From: Acinetobacter baylyi DSM 14961 = CIP 107474
GTDB lineage: Bacteria > Pseudomonadota > Gammaproteobacteria > Pseudomonadales > Moraxellaceae
Reading direction: 5' to 3'
Length of the DNA stretch: 64,000 nt
NCBI RefSeq assembly: GCF_000368685.1
Contig: NZ_KB849628.1
Span: forward strand, 698,442-762,441
The position numbers and the translations under genes were made by a program. Below, piece after piece: positions 8,641 through 17,482 of this stretch. Below the pieces are notes generated by a model, which was given only the letters and a program-made list of their open reading frames with translations, was not told the origin of the DNA and did not search any database. The first letter of the stretch is position 1, and every line of letters begins with the position of its first letter.

Positions 8641-11334
8641 TTAAAGTTGCGGGCCAATAAAAAAATGTAATCGAATTGGGTGGTTATCGTCAGAAATACC
8701 CGAAGCCACATCAATCCTGATTGGGCCGACAGGCGATTTCCAGCGAATACCCACCCCTACACTGTAAGCAGTGGGTGTATTAAAATCTTTGTCGTATGCA
8801 TTACCAAAATCTGAAAATATCGCAGCTCGCCAGCCTTCCTTGAATTGATAATTGTACTCAAGTGACCCCACAGCAAGCGCTTGTCCACCGACTTTATAAC
8901 CAAATTGTTCAGGCGCCAAGCTCTTATAGTCAAATCCACGAATACTGTCGTCGCCACCTGCAAAATATCTTATGTTATAAGGTACTTTTTGAAACTCATC
9001 AGTAAAGATATATCCTAAGTCTGTACGGCCTACAAACTGATGATCGTCATTTTCACCCAGTGAATAAATAAATCGCCATCCCGCTGTAGGGATGATCATA
9101 TTGGCATCTGAGGCAACAGAATCGCTCGCAACCTGTAGTTTATACGTCTGCTTAAAGCCTCTGGTTGGGTTGATATTGTTGTTGCTCGAGGTTTTAGACA
9201 AAGTATAACCAAACAATAAAGCCTGCTGAGTAGAATCAGAACCAGGGACTTTGAAGGCATCTGGTAAGTTAGATGCATCTACTACACCTCGCTGGTTTAA
9301 CTCATCCAGACGATAACGCACGCCGTAAGTATGCTGCCAGCCACCTAATGGATTCTTGATAATTCGCTCTGCCCCAATTACAGCAGATTGCGTTTCAAGC
9401 GTAATATTTTGTCCAATATTATCATCCACCTCACGCTCAAACCCACCTACAATACTAATGTAATCATTAAGTGGATGCTTATAAGGAATATTATATCGTG
9501 TATCAATTGCCTGACGGATTTGCGAGACTTCCATATTAGCATCAAATGAATGTCCGCGACTATTTACGATAGAGCGGCGATATTGACTTCTTACGCGAAA
9601 GCCAGTGTCTGTACCATAACCAAAACCCGTTTCGATACTATTCAAACGATCGGCATTCAACGTCACAATTACAGGAACTTTCTTTTCTTCACGTGCCTGT
9701 CTTTCCAGTTTATTTCTTTCAGACTCCTGCGCTTGTTCTTGGCTAAGTTGTGAACGTAATGTAGGATTCTGCTGGGCAGATTCTTGGGTTCCAGCAAATT
9801 CTTTTTCGTCAATTACATTTTGGGTGACTTCTTTTGCTGAAACTACTTTTTTATTTGCCTGCTGCTGGTTGACTGTATCTTGAGCTTGCTGATTATTTTG
9901 TTGATCGACCAATGCCTGCAAATCTGGCGGTAACTCTAATGGTTTTTGAATTGGGTCAGGTTTGATCGTATCAACCAGTGTGTAATTAAAATAACGTGAA
10001 TTGGTTAAATTATTAGCAAGGGAATTGACACGCCAAAAGGTGTAGTCATCACCCTCTTTCCAAGGCGTCATGCTTAACAGCACATCCATATCCAATGGAA
10101 TTTTTTTGGATGGATCACTCATTCTAAATTCGACATTCCCTAATTTATAGCGATCACCTGTTTCATACTTTAAATTAATATCTGCAGTATTCTGCGGTTG
10201 ATTGACACGGACATCATGTAAACGCCAATAACTATCAAAAAAACCATTATCTGATGCAGCCGTGGCAATTCTTGTTTTGGTTTCTTCGTACTTGCCATGA
10301 TTCAGAATATCACCTACATCCTGTTCAGGTACCAAACGAATGACCTGAAACTGTGGCAAGTTTGCACCCTCGCCAGAAAACCCGATATCCTGCTGTTCGA
10401 TTTTCACTGGGTCATGCGGCGTTACATTGACCAGAACTCTTGAATCACTTATTTTTTCAAATTTAAACTCTGCATTGTAATAACCAACTGCTTGGGCAGC
10501 CTGAGTCGATAACGTTCTGAGCTGCGGCAGTGAAGCATTAAAATCCTGAAAAGCTTCCTGTGAATAACTTGAAAGTTTGGCTTTAATATTATTGGCAAGT
10601 TCTGTAGGCGCACCTTTCACATCTGCGCTAATGCGTGGTACCGCTGCACCGTTTAGGTCATTATTAGGTTTAATTCTTTGCAAGATCCGCTGAAAAAAAC
10701 CTTTCTTTTTCTCAGGCTCTGGTTGTTGTTGCACATCGAGTGTTTGACCAGAAGTGTTTGCCTGCACATTAATCTGGCTTTCAGAGCGTATCTGTTGCAT
10801 GAGATTATCAATATTGACAGGTGCCTGATTAATCTGAGCAATATCCTGTGCGGGTGGAATAGTAGCCTGATTTTCAGGAAGTGAAGATGACTTTGATCTC
10901 GAAGCTTGCGCTTCTGCTTTTGCTTCTTCAGCCACCTTAAAAATTTCATTGGCCATTGATGCATCAACGGTCGTATCTGGCAAACTTCCCAGATCATCAA
11001 ACTCAATAGGCTTAAATTCTGCAATTGATTTTGAAGATTGTGCTTGTTGTTGCAACACAGCCAAACTATCCTGCTGTTCAGGTTGATTGTTTTGATGGGT
11101 TGGAAGCGTCGAAACATTGTTTTGTTCATCCGTCATTGTTGGCTGCGGAGGAACAGTCTGTACGGTTTTTGATGCATTGGCTTGCGTAGAATCCACGTCT
11201 TGCGCATAGCTTGCCGAAACACACAATCCCAGTAACATGCCTGTGTAAAGACGTTTGTTAAAATCTTGGACGTTTAATATAAAACGTACAGACTGAGCCA
11301 GCGTAGACTGTTTAAATTTTATGGTCGCAAGCAT
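8641..11334 (-). CDS. tamA: Outer-membrane Omp85-family protein TamA, with long extensions
   Basis: About 897 residues: signal peptide ending near ASYAQD, POTRA domains, and a C-terminal Omp85 barrel (RGFDYKSLAPEQFGYKVGG, VGPIRIDV, ending in FFIGPQL). It partners TamB. E. coli TamA has about 577 residues. The excess here is a low-complexity Gln/Ser/Ala-rich region between the signal peptide and the first POTRA (about residues 40-230), plus a Gln/Glu-rich linker before the barrel (about residues 465-560). The frame can start at TTG 11340, but ATG 11334 has better spacing from the weak AGAG ribosome-binding site, so I use it. A BamA-like identity is less likely because of the tamB neighbour. 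Confidence 0.92.
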   Translation of the reverse strand: MLATIKFKQSTLAQSVRFILNVQDFNKRLYTGMLLGLCVSASYAQDVDSTQANASKTVQTVPPQPTMTDEQNNVSTLPTHQNNQPEQQDSLAVLQQQAQSSKSIAEFKPIEFDDLGSLPDTTVDASMANEIFKVAEEAKAEAQASRSKSSSLPENQATIPPAQDIAQINQAPVNIDNLMQQIRSESQINVQANTSGQTLDVQQQPEPEKKKGFFQRILQRIKPNNDLNGAAVPRISADVKGAPTELANNIKAKLSSYSQEAFQDFNASLPQLRTLSTQAAQAVGYYNAEFKFEKISDSRVLVNVTPHDPVKIEQQDIGFSGEGANLPQFQVIRLVPEQDVGDILNHGKYEETKTRIATAASDNGFFDSYWRLHDVRVNQPQNTADINLKYETGDRYKLGNVEFRMSDPSKKIPLDMDVLLSMTPWKEGDDYTFWRVNSLANNLTNSRYFNYTLVDTIKPDPIQKPLELPPDLQALVDQQNNQQAQDTVNQQQANKKVVSAKEVTQNVIDEKEFAGTQESAQQNPTLRSQLSQEQAQESERNKLERQAREEKKVPVIVTLNADRLNSIETGFGYGTDTGFRVRSQYRRSIVNSRGHSFDANMEVSQIRQAIDTRYNIPYKHPLNDYISIVGGFEREVDDNIGQNITLETQSAVIGAERIIKNPLGGWQHTYGVRYRLDELNQRGVVDASNLPDAFKVPGSDSTQQALLFGYTLSKTSSNNNINPTRGFKQTYKLQVASDSVASDANMIIPTAGWRFIYSLGENDDHQFVGRTDLGYIFTDEFQKVPYNIRYFAGGDDSIRGFDYKSLAPEQFGYKVGGQALAVGSLEYNYQFKEGWRAAIFSDFGNAYDKDFNTPTAYSVGVGIRWKSPVGPIRIDVASGISDDNHPIRLHFFIGPQL

Positions 11335-11501
11335 GTACAATGAACTCTAAACTTATTTTAATGGGTTTCGCTAATGTACCGATAATTATCTTAAATCTTT
11401 TGATTTTTCACTAGATTTAATCATTGAAATATCATACATGATTTTGAAGCAAACTTTACAGAGCAATGACACTTCTTAATAAATCGCAATGAAATGTACA
11501 C

Positions 11502-12824
11502 ATGATGAAAAATAAAGATCACCTATTAAGCTCTCGACGTTTCTTGCCGATGTTTCTGACTCAGTTCTTCGGTGCATTAAACGATAACGTTTATAAACAA
11601 TCACTTCTGTTGGTGATTACCTATGGATGGATTAGCCAGCAAAGTGCAGATGTCAGTACATTGAATAATTTGGCAGCACTTTTGTTTATTTTACCCTACT
11701 TTATTTTTTCTGCGACAGCAGGACAAATCGCTGATAAATATGAACGTGCCAAACTGGTACGCGCCATTAAAGTGCTCGAAATCATTATTATGCTGATTGG
11801 TACTGCGGGCTTTCTTACAGGCCATCTAATTTTACTCATGTTTGCACTGTTTCTTATGGGTGTACATTCCACCTTTTTTGGACCCATTAAATACGCCATT
11901 TTGCCGGAAATTTTAAAACCAAATGAACTGATGTCTGGCAATGCCCTATTTCAGTCTGGAACATCAATCGCCATTTTGCTAGGTATGATTCTGGGGGGTG
12001 CTGTTATTTCATTGTCTGAAGGTCATCTGATCTGGATTAGCTTGACTGTTGTTATGATTGCAATTATTGGTTACTGCTGTAGCCGTTATATTTTAAAACA
12101 AAACGTTGCTGCACCAGATTTAAAAATAGACTGGAATTTTTTTAGAACCAGTTTTCAGACCATACAATACGCTAAAAGTATCCCGCTGATTTTTACTATT
12201 TTGTTGGGTAATTCTTGGTACTGGTTTTATGGTGCAACCTATCTGACTCAAATTCCTCAGTTAACCCAACAAAATCTGCATGCATCTGAAAATGTGGTGA
12301 GTCTACTGCTCACTTTCTTTTCGGTTGGGATTGGTGCTGGGTCATTACTCTGCCGTAAAATTGGTGGCTCTGAATTAAATATCAAAATGGTTCCCATTGG
12401 TGCAGTAGGTTTGACCGTGTGCGCGCTTTATCTCGCTGCCAGTCTGGCATTTGTGCCAGAGCGAACAGGCGATTTTTTGTCTCTGAGCGACATCTTTAGC
12501 TCTGGGCAAGTGTATTATCATGTGATGCTTGCAGTCACACTGTTAGGCATTAGTGGCGGTTTTTATATTGTTCCTCTTTATGCCATGATGCAGGCTTACT
12601 CACCACGATCCCATCGTGCTCGAGTTGTTGCTGCAAATAATATCCTCAATGCTGTGTTTATGGTGTCATCCGCTATTTTCTCGATTTTAATTTTAAGTAT
12701 TTTAAAAATTGATATTAAAATACTATTTGTGATCACTGCGGTCTTAAGTGCAATCTTCACAATCTGGTTGTTACGTAAACTTCCTCCTATGCTTCATCAG
12801 GCTCAAGATTCTTTAGAGGACTAA
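11502..12824 (+). CDS. MFS transporter, LplT-like (lysophospholipid transporter family)
   Basis: 440 residues with about 12 hydrophobic segments. The start RRFLPMFLTQFFGALNDNVY, the loop GQIADKYERAKLVRAIK and the stretch FFGPIKYAILPEIL are characteristic of the LplT / Aas-type MFS subfamily, which flips lysophospholipids back across the inner membrane for re-acylation. No acyltransferase or acyl-ACP synthetase domain is fused or adjacent, unlike the lplT-aas pair of enterobacteria. The next gene, coq7, starts 4 bp after its stop, so the two are probably co-transcribed. Substrate is inferred from the subfamily only. Confidence 0.8.
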   Translation: MMKNKDHLLSSRRFLPMFLTQFFGALNDNVYKQSLLLVITYGWISQQSADVSTLNNLAALLFILPYFIFSATAGQIADKYERAKLVRAIKVLEIIIMLIGTAGFLTGHLILLMFALFLMGVHSTFFGPIKYAILPEILKPNELMSGNALFQSGTSIAILLGMILGGAVISLSEGHLIWISLTVVMIAIIGYCCSRYILKQNVAAPDLKIDWNFFRTSFQTIQYAKSIPLIFTILLGNSWYWFYGATYLTQIPQLTQQNLHASENVVSLLLTFFSVGIGAGSLLCRKIGGSELNIKMVPIGAVGLTVCALYLAASLAFVPERTGDFLSLSDIFSSGQVYYHVMLAVTLLGISGGFYIVPLYAMMQAYSPRSHRARVVAANNILNAVFMVSSAIFSILILSILKIDIKILFVITAVLSAIFTIWLLRKLPPMLHQAQDSLED

Positions 12825-12828
12825 CTTT

Positions 12829-13464
12829 ATGCGTCATTACACTGGTATTGATCGTCTTATTAATTCTTTTGATCAAGCTTTACGCAGTTTAGTTCCAGGG
12901 ACAACTGCAGCACAGCGCAGCAATCCTGCCGAACAAACACAAGCACCTCTCACGGTGAGTGATGCAAGACATGTTGCAGGTTTAATGCGCGTTAACCATA
13001 GCGGTGAAGTATGTGCACAAGCCCTGTATCATGGTCAGGCATTGACAGCTAAACTGCCAAATGTTCGTTTGGAGATGGAACAGGCAGCAATTGAAGAACA
13101 AGACCATTTGGCATGGTGCGAAGACCGTTTAAAAGAACTGGATAGCGTTCCAAGCCTACTTAATCCTGTCTGGTATAGTCTTTCTTTTGGTATGGGTGCA
13201 ATTGCAGGTATTGCAGGTGATAAATACAGCTTAGGTTTTGTTGCTGAAACTGAACGTCAAGTGAGTTCACATTTACAAGATCATCTTAAGCAGTTGCCAA
13301 CGCATGATGAACGTTCTAAACGTATTTTAGAACAGATGAATCAAGATGAACTACATCATCGAGATACAGCACTTAATGCTGGTGGGGTTGAATTGCCTGT
13401 TGCAGTCAAAATTACCATGACAGCCATTTCAAAACTTATGACCAAAACCAGCTATTACATTTAA
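12829..13464 (+). CDS. coq7: 2-polyprenyl-3-methyl-6-methoxy-1,4-benzoquinone hydroxylase (Coq7)
   Basis: 211 residues. Coq7/CAT5 is a di-iron monooxygenase that performs the C6 hydroxylation in ubiquinone synthesis, replacing UbiF in organisms such as Pseudomonas and Acinetobacter. The ligand motifs are visible in order: NHSGEVCAQALYHGQ, EEQDHLAW, AETERQVSSHL and DELHHRDTA. Membrane association is expected through amphipathic helices (SFGMGAIAGIAGDKYSLGF). The gene is 4 bp downstream of the LplT-like gene and is followed by a terminator. Confidence 0.95.
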   Translation: MRHYTGIDRLINSFDQALRSLVPGTTAAQRSNPAEQTQAPLTVSDARHVAGLMRVNHSGEVCAQALYHGQALTAKLPNVRLEMEQAAIEEQDHLAWCEDRLKELDSVPSLLNPVWYSLSFGMGAIAGIAGDKYSLGFVAETERQVSSHLQDHLKQLPTHDERSKRILEQMNQDELHHRDTALNAGGVELPVAVKITMTAISKLMTKTSYYI

Positions 13465-13483
13465 GCCATCAATTCATTCAATA

Positions 13484-13511
13484 ATAAAAACCCGCAAAAG
13501 TGGGTTTTATT
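13484..13511. terminator. Terminator shared by convergent coq7 and DUF2799 genes
   Basis: Stem AAAACCC / GGGTTTT with a short loop and A/T tracts on both sides. It lies between the two convergent stops and overlaps the last codon of the minus-strand gene. Confidence 0.75.
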
Positions 13512-14070
13512 ATTTTAAGCCATGCTCGTATTTAAATTTCTCAAGAACTCGAATTGCATCACGATAATTTCTATTCATACGATCTGAATTATTTTGCAAA
13601 TCTTTAAATAGCTTTAAATAACGATCACGTTCTTCCTGCTTGAGCTTATCGTCATACGCTTTACGTGCATATTCCTTAAAATTATCCTGATAACGCTGAT
13701 ATTCATTTTCCGCATTGTAATAATTATGAGCCACTTGATAATATGGTCTTAAAACTGCACGGTTTTCAACTGGACAGACCTGATAGTTTCCATTGCCTTT
13801 TAAAGCTTCATAAAAAATATTGTCAGGTTGACAATAATAACGTTGCCCTTTCTGGTAGCCCTGCTCATAAAGCACTTGATCTGGAACAATATTTCCTTTT
13901 GAACATGCTTTAAGATATTGATCTAGCCTTCTTTCGCGGCCATCTGAACCATCCTTTTCTCCCACAACCAACCAGTTTGCAGTTTTACACTGTTCCAGTG
14001 ACATTGCTGCACACCCCGAAAGAGAGGCCAGAATAGGCATAATCCAAAGTATTTTGTTTAATATCATCAT
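13510..14070 (-). CDS. DUF2799-type lipoprotein
   Basis: 186 residues starting MMILNKILWIMPILASLSGC, a lipoprotein signal peptide with lipobox LSGC (Cys about residue 20). The mature domain reads LEQCKTANWLVVGEKDGSDG and continues with YEQGYQKGQRYYC, the pattern of DUF2799 envelope proteins whose function is unknown. The C-terminal half is charged and helical (KEYARKAYDDKLKQEERDRY), possibly a coiled coil. It is convergent with coq7 and forms no obvious operon. Confidence 0.75.
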   Translation of the reverse strand: MMILNKILWIMPILASLSGCAAMSLEQCKTANWLVVGEKDGSDGRERRLDQYLKACSKGNIVPDQVLYEQGYQKGQRYYCQPDNIFYEALKGNGNYQVCPVENRAVLRPYYQVAHNYYNAENEYQRYQDNFKEYARKAYDDKLKQEERDRYLKLFKDLQNNSDRMNRNYRDAIRVLEKFKYEHGLK

Positions 14071-14302
14071 TATTTAAACTACGATTTATTTAAAATATGT
14101 ACGATAATCTCATTGAATAACCAGAGAACCCAGCTCATTTACCATAATACAAAAGATCCAATTTATAAATATTATCGATGAACGCCATCTTATCCAAGCA
14201 ATAACTCTCATTAAACCTGTTGATACCTATAGTATATATCCCCCATCTAGCCATAGATTAAACGCGATTTATATACGTTCGAATAATAAAATAACCTTAG
14301 AA

Positions 14303-14764
14303 TTATGATGAAGAAATCACTTGCAGATTAACATTAAAATCAATTTTTGGATAATTTAAATATTTTACTTCTAAATCTGTATTAGGCCATAACTCATAAA
14401 GTGGGATTTTTACATCTACAGCTAAAGGCAGTTTCTTTGGATTAAATTGCATCTGGTCAAGTGTACTGCCCCACGCGATTAGATCGACATCCAACGAGAT
14501 TTGATGTGATGGCCGAACACGCCCAGAAAGTGCTTCAAGTTGTTTTAAATGCAACTCAATCTCTTGTGCACTTAAATCAGACACCAGTAAGCAGGCAGAA
14601 TTCCAGTAGTCCTCTCCCACCCCATCACGACATGGAATTTTATACACATTTGAAAACTGCACATCTCCCCATGACTGAATTTGTCGATAAGCCATTTCAA
14701 AATGTTGCTTTTGATTTAAGTTACTCGAAAGTGCGAGTGCAAAAATTGTGGCGTTGGCGTTCAA
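14303..14764 (-). CDS. folK: Divergent HPPK-like protein (FolK family)
   Basis: 153 residues. 6-hydroxymethyl-7,8-dihydropterin pyrophosphokinases transfer pyrophosphate from ATP in folate synthesis. The match is visible as ALALSSNL at the start, DYWNSACLL (family FlNaa), GRVRPS and LDVDLIAWG (family LDLDLL with the two metal-binding aspartates), then PLYELWP. It differs from standard HPPK in that the GPRT preceding LDLDLL is replaced by HQIS, so the usual arginine is absent. It overlaps the upstream folB by 44 bp, supporting a shared folate role. Either it is a divergent active enzyme or a paralogue beside a standard folK elsewhere. Confidence 0.75.
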   Translation of the reverse strand: MNANATIFALALSSNLNQKQHFEMAYRQIQSWGDVQFSNVYKIPCRDGVGEDYWNSACLLVSDLSAQEIELHLKQLEALSGRVRPSHQISLDVDLIAWGSTLDQMQFNPKKLPLAVDVKIPLYELWPNTDLEVKYLNYPKIDFNVNLQVISSS

Positions 14765-15101
14765 GTCGAATTCCTACAGAATGAGCTTCTGCAATAATGG
14801 CAGGCTTACGAATGGTAATAATAATAGACTCAATCGTGGGAAAAGTTTCAAACAGTATTTTCAGAACCAAATGCGCAGCGTGCTCAATAAGTTTGGGTTG
14901 AACTGTCTGAATGGACTGCGCCGCCAATTCACAAATCTGGGCGTAATTTAGCGTATCTTCCAGCTCATCTGAACATGCAGCTTTTTGCAGATCATTATGG
15001 ATCGTTAGATCAAGTAATAACGGCTGAGTAATTTGGCGTTCCCAATTAAAACATCCTACAACTGTATTGACTTTTAAACCTTCAATAACAATGGCATCCA
15101 T
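14721..15101 (-). CDS. folB: Dihydroneopterin aldolase
   Basis: 126 residues. FolB cleaves 7,8-dihydroneopterin to 6-hydroxymethyl-dihydropterin and glycolaldehyde, the step before HPPK. Family features are the start MDAIVIEGLKVNTVVGCFNWER, with the conserved Glu-Arg, then TLNYAQICELAAQ (family lDYa.v), LIEHAAHLVLKIL (LiE.lA) and ITIRKPAIIAEAHSVGI (family KP.a...a..vgv). Length is normal. The C-terminus overlaps the start of the folK-like gene, and the ABC1-kinase gene ends 18 bp upstream. Confidence 0.9.
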   Translation of the reverse strand: MDAIVIEGLKVNTVVGCFNWERQITQPLLLDLTIHNDLQKAACSDELEDTLNYAQICELAAQSIQTVQPKLIEHAAHLVLKILFETFPTIESIIITIRKPAIIAEAHSVGIRLERQRHNFCTRTFE

Positions 15102-15119
15102 AATGATCTAACTCGACAA

Positions 15120-16418
15120 TTAATGCTTTAACAACGACTGAGGCTCTATAGTTTGAACCATTTTCAAACGTTGGTCTGCATAAATATCGGTATAAGGTGC
15201 AAGTACGCGCATAAAACGATCGAAATAAAGCATTTGTTTGAACAACAAGGCAAAATCACGAGGAAATTTAATGCCATGACGCTCACCAACGGCCACCATG
15301 TCCAGCATAATATCATTAAGATCTGACGGTTTTGAGGCTAGAATTTCCTGTGGATCTGCAAGTAAGACGCCGCTAAACAAACGTTCTAAATCCTGAGCTA
15401 AAACCTGTGTATCAATCTGGGTTTTGGTCATCCCCATTTTCAGCATGTTTTCAGCCATAGCAGTGTAGTCAGTTTTTTGTAAGGCATCCATAAATGCCAG
15501 ACAAGCTGTCCAGACTTGTGGATTCAGTTGACCAACAATACCAAAGTCAATAAAACCGATTCGACCATCTTCAAGCAGCATTAAATTCCCTGCGTGTAAA
15601 TCTGCATGAAAACTTTTACATAGCATCAGACTACCAAACCAAGTATTCATGGCTGTAATCAGAACTTGAGATGGATCTTTGGCAAACTTTTTAACAATAT
15701 CAAAATCGGTCAGTGATACCCCATACAAACGCTCCATCGTTAAAATACGGCGTGTGGAAAACTGATGATAGACTTTAGGTGCAGTGGCTGCCTGATTGTT
15801 GGTAATTTTTAGATATTCAACAAAATCATCAAGATTCTGAGCTTCTTCAATAAAATCTACTTCACGAACCATACGGATCTTAATTTCTTCTACAATTTCT
15901 GAAAGAGAAGCAAACTTCACTTTAGGAATTGCTTTTTCAAGCATCTTTGTCGCCCAATGAACAACATTGAGGTCTGTATATAGAATCGTTTCTACACCTG
16001 GCTTTTGAACTTTAATCACAACGTCTTCGCCGGTTGTTAATCGCGCAGCATGAACCTGTGCAATCGAGGCAGAAGCTAGAGGTGTTTCATCAATCGATGC
16101 AAAAATCTGATTCAAATCACGGCCTTCAAATTCTTCAGCAAGTACTTCCTGAATATAGCTAAAAGGCAAAGTAGGCGTTTGATCTAAACAACCCTGAAAT
16201 TCTTCAACATATTCGCGTGGAAATAAAGATGGCGTGCTCGCAATAAACTGACCGAGTTTAATGTAAGTCGAACCGAGTGATTCAAAAGTTTCTCGCATTA
16301 GCTTGGCGTTGCTTGGTTTTTCAGTTGCATACTTGATGCCTGCTCTTGCCGCGACAAAAGCAGTTTCACCAATACGTGCAACAGATCGTAGCCCATCAAA
16401 CAGTATATTTTTTTTCAT
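15120..16418 (-). CDS. ABC1/UbiB-type atypical protein kinase (AarF domain)
   Basis: About 432 residues. The family signatures are present: YIKLGQFIASTPSLFP (the KxGQ motif), ASIAQVHAA with the Ala-rich nucleotide loop, VVIKVQKPG with the catalytic Lys, and HADLHAGNLM with GFIDFGIVGQL as catalytic and metal-binding segments. UbiB/COQ8-like proteins act as ATPases needed for ubiquinone or other lipid metabolism. This one lacks an obvious C-terminal transmembrane pair and is not in a ubiE-ubiJ-ubiB cluster, so it may be a paralogue rather than the main UbiB. An upstream in-frame TTG (16427) exists; I chose ATG 16418. Confidence 0.85.
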   Translation of the reverse strand: MKKNILFDGLRSVARIGETAFVAARAGIKYATEKPSNAKLMRETFESLGSTYIKLGQFIASTPSLFPREYVEEFQGCLDQTPTLPFSYIQEVLAEEFEGRDLNQIFASIDETPLASASIAQVHAARLTTGEDVVIKVQKPGVETILYTDLNVVHWATKMLEKAIPKVKFASLSEIVEEIKIRMVREVDFIEEAQNLDDFVEYLKITNNQAATAPKVYHQFSTRRILTMERLYGVSLTDFDIVKKFAKDPSQVLITAMNTWFGSLMLCKSFHADLHAGNLMLLEDGRIGFIDFGIVGQLNPQVWTACLAFMDALQKTDYTAMAENMLKMGMTKTQIDTQVLAQDLERLFSGVLLADPQEILASKPSDLNDIMLDMVAVGERHGIKFPRDFALLFKQMLYFDRFMRVLAPYTDIYADQRLKMVQTIEPQSLLKH

Positions 16419-16438
16419 ATGATTCAATATGGTTTAAC

Positions 16439-17251
16439 TCATTGTGGCAGTGTATCAAACTTCACCGAGTTTACCGATAAACTTGCCTGACAAGTTGAAC
16501 AATTTGTATCTTTTTCAAAATGTAAAATTCGTTGTTTCATGCTCATACCATCCCACAGTAAAAGTTTTTCTCTTAATGGCGAACGATCAAGACCAAGATA
16601 GAGTAGCGCATGATGTGCCTGCAACGATGCCATGACTACGGGTGTGGTGGCTAGAACCCCAGATTCGGCACAGCGCATTCCCTCATTTTCAAACTGATCT
16701 TTTGGAAACAAGCACTCATAGCATGCAGAATCAGAATCTATCATGAATAACTGACCCTGAAATCCAATTGCAGATGCACTAATCAAAGGTATTTGATTTT
16801 TCTTACAAGAAGCATTGACCAAATAGCGTGTTGTAAAGTTATCACAACCATCAAGGATTAAATCTTGATGCTGAATCAACTCATCCACATTTTCAGATAC
16901 TAATTTGTTTACAATATATTCAACAACGATATGCGGGTTGAGCTGGGTTAAACGTTTTGCAAGCACTTCGGCTTTGAAACATCCTAAATCATTAGGTGTA
17001 AATGCGATCTGCCGCTGAAGATTACTGATTTCAATCGTATCTGAGTCAATGAGGGTAATTTTGCCGACCCCAGCACGTGCAAGCAACTCAGCCGACGTAC
17101 AGCCAATTCCACCCGCTCCAACAATCAAGACATTGGCAAATTTTAATTTTTCCTGAGCATCAACATCCCATCCATCTAGTAAAATTTGACGGCTATATAA
17201 ATGCATTTCTGCATCGTTAAGCTCTAAATCCAGATTGTCCTGATCGTTCAC
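16439..17251 (-). CDS. MoeB/ThiF-family adenylyltransferase
   Basis: 270 residues. E1-like enzymes of this family adenylate the C-terminal glycine of a sulfur-carrier protein (MoaD or ThiS). It shows the nucleotide-binding loop GAGGIGCTSAELLARAGVG, DSDTIEISNLQRQ with the conserved arginine, DGCDNFTTRYLVN, and two CxxC zinc pairs (CYEC near residue 180 and CSTC near residue 252). No MoaD, ThiS or rhodanese domain is adjacent, so molybdopterin versus thiamine cannot be decided. It is the first gene of a probable minus-strand operon with the ABC1 kinase (about 20 bp gap), folB and folK. The CRISPR leader begins behind its start codon. Confidence 0.85.
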   Translation of the reverse strand: MNDQDNLDLELNDAEMHLYSRQILLDGWDVDAQEKLKFANVLIVGAGGIGCTSAELLARAGVGKITLIDSDTIEISNLQRQIAFTPNDLGCFKAEVLAKRLTQLNPHIVVEYIVNKLVSENVDELIQHQDLILDGCDNFTTRYLVNASCKKNQIPLISASAIGFQGQLFMIDSDSACYECLFPKDQFENEGMRCAESGVLATTPVVMASLQAHHALLYLGLDRSPLREKLLLWDGMSMKQRILHFEKDTNCSTCQASLSVNSVKFDTLPQ

Positions 17252-17482
17252 TCGCGATTATCCCAATTTATGAATACTAAATTTATAACTATAATTATAA
17301 AGAGAAGCTTGTGTCGTGAGATGTTTTATTTTGACAAAAGTAAGCTTTTACCCCAATATTTTATTTACTCTTTAACAGCCAAATAAAATCAAAGACTTAG
17401 TTAAAGTCAAAATAAAATGGGTATTTCCATTTTATTTGCTTTAATGGATTGTTTATATTAATTATTTTTGCACTTTCTTACT
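17252..17482 (+). promoter_or_regulatory. CRISPR leader with IHF consensus site
   Basis: A 231-bp AT-rich non-coding stretch immediately before the first repeat. The array's degenerate repeat is at the other end, so this is the leader side. It contains a perfect match to the IHF consensus WATCAANNNNTTR at 17387-17399 (AATCAAAGACTTA), 84 bp before the first repeat. IHF bending of the leader is known to guide spacer integration in type I-E and I-F systems. The site is seen; its function here is inference. Confidence 0.7.

Noticed and set aside
10653-11129. 158-codon ORF in another frame of tamA
   Set aside because: It overlaps the Gln-rich region of tamA on the same strand. Low-complexity Leu/Arg/Gln sequence, no start signal.
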